The notes under the pieces are model-generated. The model was not told the origin of the DNA. It did no database searches and worked only from the letters and a program-made list of their open reading frames with translations. This document shows positions 58,501 through 64,000 of a stretch of DNA of 64,000 nucleotides, in pieces. Source of the stretch: Lota lota (taxonomy: Eukaryota; Chordata; Actinopteri; Gadiformes; Lotidae); assembly GCA_026745465.1 (NCBI GenBank), contig JACYXH010000335.1, positions 185,001 to 249,000 of the forward strand. Reading direction: 5' to 3'. The position numbers and the translations under genes are program-made. Positions within the stretch are counted from its first letter, which is position 1. Each line of letters begins with the position of its first letter.

Positions 58501-61147
58501 AGGATACTAGAAAGAATGAATGACTGAGAGCCACCAGTGTCTCGCAACACTGTGACTGAACGTTGGTCCTCCAACTTTCCAGTGAGAGACACAGATCCGG
58601 TAAAGATGAAAGGCTTAAAGCACTCATCAGGTAGGCTTTTATCTACGGGGCGGCTACCGGTGGGCACTGTTTTAATCAAACCCATACCCTTCGTCGGTTT
58701 GAAAACTACCCCTGCTGGTTTTGGACCTGGCACCTGCTGCTTACGCTTCAGAGCTATACAATCGGCGATAATGTGACCAGGCTTGTGGCAGTAGAAACAC
58801 TGTCTCTCAGCCACAGGACATGACAAGGGCGCTCTGGGCTGGGGGATACGTGCATCACCAGACCTCTGCGAAAAACCACGATTGAATGACTGATCTGGTT
58901 TATTAAAAACACTCTTGTGCATGAGAGCGAACTCTTCCGCCAGCGTAGCAGCCTGCTGTAATGTAGCTACCTTCTGCTCATTCAGATAGATCACTGTACG
59001 CTCAGTCACACAGTTTTTAAACTCCTCCACCAGCATCAGCTCACGCAGTAAAACATAGTCCTTTGCCTTACATGATGCACACCATCGGTCAAAGAGGATC
59101 TCTTTCTCCCTAGCAAAGTCGATGTAAGTCTGAGTCGTCGTCTTTCTAAGACTTCGAAAACGCTGTCTGTAAGCCTCTGGTACTAGCTCATACGCCCGAA
59201 GAATAGCGCTTTTTACTTTCTCATATACTAAACTATCTTCAGTAGAGAGAGAAGTACACGCTTCCTGAGCCTTACCAGTTAACTTACACTGCAGAAGTAT
59301 AGCCCACACATCCTTTGGCCAATGCAAAGCGACAGCAATGCGCTCGAATGCACTAAAGTAGGACTCAATCTCAGTCTCTCGAAAAATAGGGACCATTGAA
59401 ACATTCTTTCGTACATCAAAGGCATTATCAGAACCTGACGGTGACCGTCCGCCAGAGCTAGAGGCCATCGCCGATGTCCTAGCGTCGACTTCACTCCTCT
59501 GCAACTCTAACTGACGCATCCTGATAGCTGTGTCTGCCTCCAGTTTTTTCAACTCAAATTCCTTCCGTGTCTCTGACTCTGTCTTTCTCAACTCTGACTC
59601 TATCTCCAACTTTTTCAACTCTAGTTGAAACTCTCTCTCCTCCTTTCTTTCCTGCCTCTCCTGCTGAAGACGAGCTAAACGCATCTTCAATCGGGCACCT
59701 CCCACAGAACCAGAAGTTGTCTCTATAGAGAGTGGCTCAAACCGTGGCATCGTGTACGGTTTTACCTCTTCCTCACTACCCTCTCCACCTGGAGTAAAAC
59801 CACCAGGCTGTGGCTCAATCACTCCTTCCTGACTCTCACCCGGGGATACCGCCGCAGTAGCCCCGGCCACCACACCAGGAGACTCCTCCAAAACCTGTGA
59901 GGCAAGAATTCCCTTTTCTACCAGTCCTCTTAAAAGGACAGCCTTCAGATTTTCTTTTATAAGCGACCGTGAAACAGAAATACCGTAATAATCGGCAATC
60001 AAACACAAATCATCCTTCCTACAGCCATCAACCTGACTTAAAGTAGGATGTGCCACAAACTCCTCTAAGCTAAACACTGCCATTTTACCAGAAGGCAAAC
60101 CACAGTGACTGCAGTCCGAAGCTAATCACGTAGTAGGTTAGGCTAAGCTACAAACAAATAGTTCTACCACACCCACGTACTGATTTAGCCACCTTAAGTC
60201 CTCTTTCACTGGTGAAGAGTGTGATAAGCGTCAATGCCAGGTGCCACACACACGCGAATACCACGCTCAGCCTTACAGAAAACTACTTCCTCAATTCCTA
60301 TACCTAACACCAAAGCTATATCTATCTATCTATCTTCTGGAGCTTGCCGGGCTCGAGGCGACTTTAAAGGCTAAACTTCAGCGGCCGGAGCCCTGAAACG
60401 CCTACCTCCGTCGGGGAAACTAGTCCCCGCCCAGGATTCACTCCGAAAACAAGAAAGGTAAAACAACAAATGAGTGCCCGAAGGAAAGACTAATACAGTC
60501 CAGCTGGACACTCCCCTATCTAACTGAGGAAGCAGATTAACCGTTTAGCAAAGGCTGAACACATGGCCACCCAGACAATGATACTCACCACGCTAGCCAC
60601 CAGAGCCGTCTGTCAAAGCTTCTCCTTGTCGATCCCGGATGAGCCCCCACTTGTTACGACCCCAATTGGTATCCAGGGGTATCTTTGGGGAGTAACAAAG
60701 AATATTTTTCCGGGGGGACAAGGAGGAGTCTCAGACAGAGGTAAAGGTTAACAAAAAGGTTTATTAAGGTAACGAAAAACCACTTTCCCAAAAGGGGAAA
60801 ACACAAAGGGAAACAACTACCAGTAAACAAAACTATAACTAAACACTAGTTAACCAAAATAGCTCACTCTACTAGTTCCACGAGAGGAAACACAACACTA
60901 CGTTCACTAGTTCCCACACATGCAGCACGTTATCTGCCGAATGGCCCACTGGCTCCCGTGCTCTGGTCCGCTCCCAGCTTATATACCCCTACCCTGAGCA
61001 GGTGCACTCAATTTCCTGATTGCTTGAGTGCTGCAGGAGGAGGGACAAACAGTAGGCTGGGGAGAGAACACAGTTAGTCACAAAAAAAAACACACTACGC
61101 CCGTAACACCTACCAATGAAACTGCAGATGAGACGACTGGACCCCAT
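49581..61147 (-). CDS. Secreted chimeric lectin: F-type plus C-type lectin domains, seven exons
   Basis: Minus-strand exons are 61,114-61,147, 54,356-54,394, 53,942-54,230, 53,523-53,662, 50,107-50,320, 49,764-49,918 and 49,581-49,618. All introns are GT-AG, and phases match at every junction (1,1,2,1,2,1), giving 909 nt or 302 residues plus stop. Exons 1-2 encode a signal peptide (MGSSRLICSFIGVVILL). Exons 3-4 give an F-type lectin domain: ALSGKAIQSSTY, HSIDGN, SCTATESQAKPWWRLELPGV, ILIGNSL, LCEVKVYGG. Exons 5-6 give a C-type lectin domain: CWSDALLYCRDSHWDLLSL, LWVGLRSSWFWMSG, CEEHLNFICF. The usual R-x-D...R fucose motif is degraded (TNRNAAREYLNG), although the upstream His (WEHNSC) is kept. 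The C-type part lacks EPN/QPD and WND, so calcium-dependent sugar binding is doubtful. The exon 6 acceptor must be the second AG (GGAAG|C). Exon 7 is short and the least certain. A role in innate recognition is inferred from the families. Confidence 0.8.
50445..50520. repeat. 76-bp direct repeat, left of the intronic insertion
   Basis: Begins TATGTACCTATACACCGTAT and ends TTGTTAAACGTTCTG. The identical 76 bp recur at 51,699-51,774, bracketing a 1,178-bp segment, so it behaves like a very long target duplication. Confidence 0.9.
50521..51698. repeat. Copy of the palindrome edge inserted in lectin intron 4
   Basis: 50,520-50,878 is the reverse complement of window positions 359-1. It is colinear without gaps through a hypervariable GATA tract, and I found one mismatch (position 21). 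The rest matches 45,830-46,646 with scattered substitutions. Where the right arm differs from the left (ATTTACGTTTGTACCAAG near 45,690), this copy follows the left arm. It was therefore copied recently from the left-arm edge or an unseen relative. Confidence 0.8.
51699..51774. repeat. 76-bp direct repeat, right of the intronic insertion
   Basis: Second copy of the 76-bp flank. It continues into CCACTAGAGGGC, presumably the original intron sequence. Confidence 0.9.
51775..52727. other. Lectin intron 4, no gene seen
   Basis: AT-rich DNA with a C-run plus CA repeat at 52,432-52,468. No open frame or RNA feature supported. Confidence 0.45.
52728..52860 (+). mobile_element. Possible hAT-type element remnant
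   Basis: CAGTGGTGCCCAACCTTTGA followed by GGTGGACC and CGTGGACCACC resembles the terminal region of non-autonomous hAT elements (CAGNGGTNCCCAACC). The opposite end and a target duplication were not found. Confidence 0.35.
53113..53290. repeat. 40-bp minisatellite (GTACCACC)
   Basis: About four copies of a 40-bp unit with CTGCAGTACCCTCATGTACC and ACCAGTGGTAC; nearly self-complementary GTACCACCAGTGGTAC cores can fold. In lectin intron 4. Confidence 0.9.
54638..54642. repeat. 5-bp target duplication, left
   Basis: CCTAC directly before the LTR, repeated at 61,109-61,113 directly after the other LTR. Confidence 0.9.
54643..55099 (-). repeat. 3' LTR of the gypsy element
   Basis: 457 bp. On the minus strand it begins TGTTACGGGCGTAG and ends GGGGTCGTAACA. 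It contains TATATAAG (54,969-54,976), followed downstream by an AATAAA poly(A) signal (reverse of TTTATT near 54,750). Confidence 0.95.
55100..55108 (-). promoter_or_regulatory. Polypurine tract
   Basis: Minus strand GGGGGGGAG directly abuts the 3' LTR, the expected plus-strand primer of the element. Confidence 0.85.
55200..60098 (-). CDS. Gag-Pol polyprotein of the Gmr1-like Ty3/gypsy element (1,632 aa)
   Basis: One frame without internal stops. Domains in order: a SAP-like N-terminal region (about 1-70); a coiled coil rich in ELKKLE (about 140-205); a SCAN-like gag domain (about 235-395); a CX2CX4HX4C zinc knuckle (C434-C447); a retropepsin with D-T-G at 520-522; an integrase HHCC zinc site (about 771-808); an integrase core with D842, D901 and E937 (35 residues apart) and a GPY module near 1,076; reverse transcriptase with LDLLKG (D1306) and YLDD (1366-1369); and RNase H with D1515, E1555, D1584 and a final DALSR. 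All catalytic residues are present. Integrase upstream of RT is the reverse of standard Ty3/gypsy. No separate gag stop or frameshift is seen, so Gag:Pol ratio must be set another way. No env is present. Confidence 0.95.
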   Translation of the reverse strand: MPSGKMAVFSLEEFVAHPTLSQVDGCRKDDLCLIADYYGISVSRSLIKENLKAVLLRGLVEKGILASQVLEESPGVVAGATAAVSPGESQEGVIEPQPGGFTPGGEGSEEEVKPYTMPRFEPLSIETTSGSVGGARLKMRLARLQQERQERKEEREFQLELKKLEIESELRKTESETRKEFELKKLEADTAIRMRQLELQRSEVDARTSAMASSSGGRSPSGSDNAFDVRKNVSMVPIFRETEIESYFSAFERIAVALHWPKDVWAILLQCKLTGKAQEACTSLSTEDSLVYEKVKSAILRAYELVPEAYRQRFRSLRKTTTQTYIDFAREKEILFDRWCASCKAKDYVLLRELMLVEEFKNCVTERTVIYLNEQKVATLQQAATLAEEFALMHKSVFNKPDQSFNRGFSQRSGDARIPQPRAPLSCPVAERQCFYCHKPGHIIADCIALKRKQQVPGPKPAGVVFKPTKGMGLIKTVPTGSRPVDKSLPDECFKPFIFTGSVSLTGKLEDQRSVTVLRDTGGSQSFILSSILPVSDTSACNTSTIVRGIGMGFVPAPLHYVHVKSDLITGFFPVAVRPSFPVEGVDFIMGNDIAGGKVYPTPEVVSVPIIESDPDDLVSHHPDVFKVSVLTRAQAKKQAQEVELSDSLFSSVLSEEVLSPDDGLVDGALKEREAVEELVSASEAPLSLTREALISAQKRDSSLSKCFAAVKENDCKDGRKQSFHLEDGVLIRKWVSRLAESSDDSVEDWGTVQQLVVPIGCRQHVLELAHDHLWSGHLGVTKTYDRMLKHFFWPGMKADVKRFCKTCRTCQIAGKPNQVVPSAPLRPIPAVGEPFARVIVDCVGPLPKSKSGNQFMLTVMCVTTRFPEAIPLRKITAPTVTKALIKFFTTFGLPKVVQTDQGTNFLSKTFKQTLQSLGISHSVSSAYHPESQGALERWHQTLKSMLRKYCHDTEKDWDEGLPFVLFAIRDATQESLGFSPAELVFGHNVRGPLKVLKERFMTNSTQETNILDFVSQCRERLHRASLLAKEALSSSQESMKTRFDRKAVERQFRPGDQVLVLVPLPGSALTARFSGPYVVESKVSTTDYIIHTPERRRKTRLCHINMLKPYHSREAVPVKQKVVLDTVAPEAISASLVCVETMSDDGLAIIASSAQCGRLLNSELMSEIGTHLSYLPDCQQKDVIHLLHSCPTLFRDVPSCTNVLHHDVDVGTAAPIKQHAYRCPMAKREIMRKEAEYLLENGLAKPSRSPWSSPCLLAPKSDGTSRFCTDFRRVNAVTVPDSFPLPRMEDCIDSIGPAVFITKLDLLKGYWQVPSTSRASDISAFVTPDHFLQYTVMAFGMRNAPATFQRLMHLVLGDVPCCKVYLDDVVVYSDTWADHLASLNVVFQRLVEASLTLNLAKCEFGKATITYLGKQVGHGQVRPVDAKVTAVLSYPVPTTRRELRRFLGMTGYYRCFCKNFSVVVAPLTKLCSPAVPFAWNDECQHAFTAAKSLLCSAPVLAAPNFSLPFKLEVDASASGAGAVLLQDGEGEVCHPVCYFSAKFKRHQLNYSTIEKETLAMLLALQHFEVYVGSSSSPVIVYTDHNPLVFLAQMYNHNQRLMRWALLVQGYHLEIRHKKGTDNMVADALSRG
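60099..60631 (-). other. Leader of the gypsy element
   Basis: About 530 bp between primer-binding site and start codon, with a short CTAT microsatellite near 60,317. No frame is recognised. Confidence 0.7.
60632..60649 (-). promoter_or_regulatory. Primer-binding site, tRNA-Pro type
   Basis: Minus strand TGGGGGCTCATCCGGGAT, two bases from the 5' LTR. It differs at one position from the tRNA-Pro 3' complement known from gammaretroviruses. Confidence 0.85.
60652..61108 (-). repeat. 5' LTR of the gypsy element
   Basis: 457 bp, two mismatches to the 3' LTR. The TATATAAG box and AATAAA signal are in the same places. Confidence 0.95.
61109..61113. repeat. 5-bp target duplication, right, overlapping the exon 1 splice donor
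   Basis: CCTAC (GTAGG on the minus strand) is both the duplicated target and the first five intron bases after lectin exon 1. The donor thus reads G|GTAGGTG into the LTR; before insertion it would have read G|GTAGGTA. Confidence 0.85.
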
Positions 61148-61533
61148 GGTTCTGGAGAAACAACATGCCCAGACAATAGATAATACTAGCTACTAGGTAT
61201 ACATTCCTTCATTTGAAGGGGCAAGGTGGCAAGTATAAGTGCATAAGCACTTATACTAATGTACTGTTCATATGTAAACAGTAAGTGCACATACACTACT
61301 ACAGTAGTAGTAATACTACTAGTAGTAATACTAGTAGTACTACTTAATACTACACTATTATGACACTTAGCACATAAGTAAGACTATACGTTTGTGGCAA
61401 GGTATACATTCATACGTACATGACACATACAACATTCTATAACAAGTGGAAACAAATAGATCCTTTGAGATTGAGCCATAAGTAATTGACATATTACATT
61501 AATCTTAGGAGCCCAAAAATGAGGAATCTACCA
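61148..61533. other. Upstream of the lectin start, no gene seen
   Basis: Probable 5' UTR and promoter region of the lectin gene. TACTAGTAGTAATA-type low complexity lies near 61,295-61,360. No convincing TATA box or start site. Confidence 0.4.
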
Positions 61534-61746
61534 TTACAGAGTAATACAATAAAATCGTTTTCTCTCTCTGACTTGAAGATGGTACTCACCGGCAGAGTCT
61601 GTAGGTCCGTCTGCTACGAATGAGGCGTCTGCATCTGGGATCAGCACCATATACACTTGGATTTGCATTAAGTAATCCAAAGGCTCTTGTTTGCAAATAC
61701 TGAATGCTGCCAGGACGCCTGGATGTGTCCCAGTCGTCACAACCAC
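61534..61746 (-). other. Open stretch with donor-like end, product unknown
   Basis: A 70-residue minus-strand frame with LDYLMQIQVYMVLIPDAD runs into CTCTGCCG|GTGAGT. A second frame over the same bases is also open and basic/Cys-rich (DPRCRRLIRSRRTYRLC). I recognise neither, and no acceptor is convincing. Confidence 0.2.
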
Positions 61747-62559
61747 CTTATCCAGGAGGCCTCAACACCCTGTCCATTAGGATCAGAAAGTCCTAAAGGA
61801 AGAACCAAATGAATGTTTATGTGCACGCTGACAGAAAACTAACCTGCATTGTCATTTATTGTGCCATGGCATTCTTTTCTGTAGAAAGCCGCTTGCTCCC
61901 ACATTTCCATAATGTGGTGCGCTTAGCCAGAATATGTAAAAATTAGAAGATAAACAATTCCAGTGCAATTCCAGACCTTCTCAAGGAAGGAAAATAGGCA
62001 TATCATTTTGTTATAGATTGCTTCTGACTGTTTTACAAAGGAAAATGAACACCACAACAGAGATGGGTTTGCCTTTTCGAGGGTATATATAGCAAAAAAA
62101 AAAGATCTTCTTTGAACACAGGTGTATTAAAGTGAATCATATTTGATCTGCAATAGCCCATCAACAGCTTCCTCTGTATTGGTAGCGTCCTGTATCGATC
62201 CATCCCATCTGTCTGTCTGTGTGCTAGCGTGCTTTAGCCAGAGTCTAGCAACTTTTTATTAGAAATAGATTATAAATGTCCTTTTTTGGTCAGAAAACAC
62301 TTGACCCTGATTTACTTACTAGTGAATTTCCATCAGCAACCCATTTGCATCGATTCAAATGTGTTGGTTGAAGGGAGAACAGACAGCAGAGTGATGTGTG
62401 TCTGCCTGACCCTGTACTGTATAAAGTTACATTGAGTCGTTTTCTTTGTCAACACAGTCTTTTTAATCAGTATCTGACACTTCACAATTCAAAATAAAAT
62501 AAATCGAAAATAAAGCAACAAATGACGAATACAAATGAAGCAACACAAAATGTTTTTAG
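61747..62559. other. Non-coding, no gene seen
   Basis: AT-rich sequence, no supported feature. Confidence 0.4.
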
Positions 62560-62589
62560 ACTACCGTACCGTGACATTGCTAGTTTGTC

Positions 62590-63100
62590 TGTCCCCTCCA
62601 GACTCTGCGTATGCAGCGAGCCATCACAAGACGCAATTCAATTTCTCATAGTCTGACGACTATTCCATTCATATTGGAAATCTTTGGAAATTAAAGTGTA
62701 TTCCTCTCACATGAGGAGCTGTAACTCTGCAAGTCAATGAAGGCGGCTAACGGGGAAGCCGATGCTCACCCAGCGAACACCCCTTCTGGACACACAATTA
62801 TGAATGTTGAATCAAAAATCTCATCTGAATCTGGGTAAGACTAATTTAAATACCAATTTACAGATATCTCGGCATATCCCTTTAATGGTACCACTGAAAA
62901 CACATTGTCTAGGGTCGTGGTTTGCCACCCATTGAACAGGGAAATTGGAAGGAACATTATTTGCATAGGCCTTCATGGACTGCCAGGCCTTGGCGTTGCT
63001 CATTTTACTATCTAAACCCTCCAGACGCCTCATATGCAGAGAGCCATCGCACGCCATAATTGACTTTGTGTGAGACACGTCAACGCGTTGCCTGAAGGAT
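62590..63100. repeat. Two diverged direct copies of a roughly 120-bp sequence
   Basis: CTCCAGAC with ATGCAGCGAGCCATC near 62,598 recurs as CTCCAGAC with ATGCAGAGAGCCATC near 63,019. Following bases are also related. The 113-codon minus-strand frame over the second copy (62,821-63,162) is probably fortuitous. Confidence 0.4.
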
Positions 63101-63227
63101 CTTGGGAAATCTCTCTTTGTGTTATATTGTTGTGTGATGAAGGTAACCAGAAGTGTCTCCACTCTTATTTTATGGTTTTACATTTAAATTGAGTTTCACA
63201 TGGACAGAGCGAACCCCTTGTTAAATT

Positions 63228-63699
63228 CAAACAGCTAAGGCCTTTAGTAAAGACAGAAGGTGAATAACCTGGCCTGTAAAGTAAACGAGGAGCTGAGGTT
63301 TAATAGAGATATTAGTTAATCATTCACTAAGACATTAGACATGCTGGTGTGGGCTCATTGAAACAGCTAAGGCCTTTAGTAAAGACAGAAGGTGAATAAC
63401 CTGGCCTGTAAAGTAAACGAGGAGCTGAGGTTTAATAGAGATATTAGTTAATCATTCACTAAGACATTAGACATGCTGGTGTGGGCTCATTGAAACAGCT
63501 AAGGTCTTTAGTAAAGACAGAAGGTGAATAACCTGGCCTGTAAAGTAAACGAGGAGCTGAGGTTTAATAGAGATATTAGTTAATCATTCACTAAGACATT
63601 AGACATGCTGGTGTGGGCTCATTGAAACAGCTAAGGCCTTTAGTAAAGACAGAAGGTGAATAACCTGGCCTGGAAAGTAAACGAGGAGCTGAGGTTTTT
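63228..63699. repeat. 132-bp tandem repeat
   Basis: ACAGCTAAGG occurs at 63,231, 63,363, 63,495 (as AAGGT) and 63,627, giving about 3.6 copies of a nearly identical 132-bp unit. The last breaks off at GAGGTTT. Confidence 0.95.
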
Positions 63700-64000
63700 C
63701 TGGATAGAAAACACTTCAACGTTTACATTTCTCAACCACCGTTTTTTTATTCAAGGCATAAATTATTAAATATTATTATTAGCCCTTCCTGTGGTCTTGT
63801 TGACAAACACACAGCGTCTCTAGGAGACAGCCGAGTGGAGGCGTTGCTATGACAACTCAGACCTCTGATGGCTCGACCTGCACACACACAGGGCGTGGCA
63901 GGTAGAAGCACACACACGCTTCCCACTTCATTTGGTCAGGGATCAGGTATTCAAACAGTGTTCTCAGAGAGAGGAGAGGCTTTGAACCTGATTTGGCTGC
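63700..64000. other. Non-coding, no gene seen
   Basis: No exon or repeat recognised to the window end. Confidence 0.4.

Larger units (their letters stand above)
54643..61108 (-). mobile_element. Complete Ty3/gypsy element, Gmr1-like, in lectin intron 1
   Basis: 6,466 bp with two 457-bp LTRs (TG...CA), a 5-bp target duplication, a tRNA-Pro-type primer site, a G-rich polypurine tract and one uninterrupted gag-pol frame. Integrase lies before reverse transcriptase, as in the Gmr1-like group (copia-like pol order). The LTRs differ at only two adjacent positions that I can find (GAGAAAC versus GAGGGAC). Insertion is therefore very recent, and the copy is potentially autonomous. It lies in the same transcriptional orientation as the lectin gene. 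Confidence 0.95.

Noticed and set aside
58176..58776. Plus-strand frames inside the gypsy element
   Set aside because: Antisense shadows of the intact polyprotein.

Overview
The window looks like intergenic and intronic chromosomal DNA of a teleost fish. Vertebrate-style exons with phased GT-AG introns, very long AC/GA/GATA microsatellites, many minisatellites, a Penelope-like retroelement, a Gmr1-type Ty3/gypsy element and a chimeric F-type/C-type lectin all point that way. The microsatellite load and the Gmr1-type element (a group first known from Atlantic cod) make a gadiform plausible, but that is inference.

Layout. (1) Positions 1 to about 46,650 form a giant imperfect palindrome. The left arm (1-25,880) reappears as its reverse complement at 25,968-45,829, with a spacer of roughly 90 bp. 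The left arm runs off the window edge. In a stretch of about 200 bp compared by eye (22,541-22,740 against 29,170-29,371) I saw 3 mismatches. The arms differ mostly by tandem-repeat copy number and by a 7 kb Penelope-like insertion present only in the left arm. Each arm carries a 5' fragment of an aspartyl aminopeptidase (DNPEP-like) gene pointing at the centre, a ten-unit array of tRNA-derived sequences, nested smaller inverted repeats, several minisatellites and a C-rich CCTAACC-like tract. (2) Positions 46,650-49,580 hold little: one possible first exon and no recognised gene. (3) Positions 49,581-61,147 (minus strand) hold a lectin gene that can be assembled from seven exons with matching intron phases: signal peptide, F-type lectin domain, C-type lectin domain, 302 residues. 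(4) Intron 1 of that gene carries a complete Ty3/gypsy element (54,643-61,108; 457-bp LTRs, a single 1,632-codon frame). Its 5-bp target duplication is the first five bases of the intron. (5) Intron 4 holds a 1.2 kb copy of the palindrome's outer edge, flanked by 76-bp direct repeats. (6) Positions 61,148-64,000 are mostly non-coding, with a 132-bp tandem repeat.

How it fits together. The only gene that looks expressible is the lectin; the only element that looks autonomous is the gypsy element. The DNPEP-like pieces lack internal exons and cannot splice in frame, and the Penelope-like copy is broken by several frameshifts. The main story is structural: a large, fairly young inverted duplication with nested inverted repeats, followed by mobile-element insertions and a secondary copying event into a neighbouring immune-type gene.
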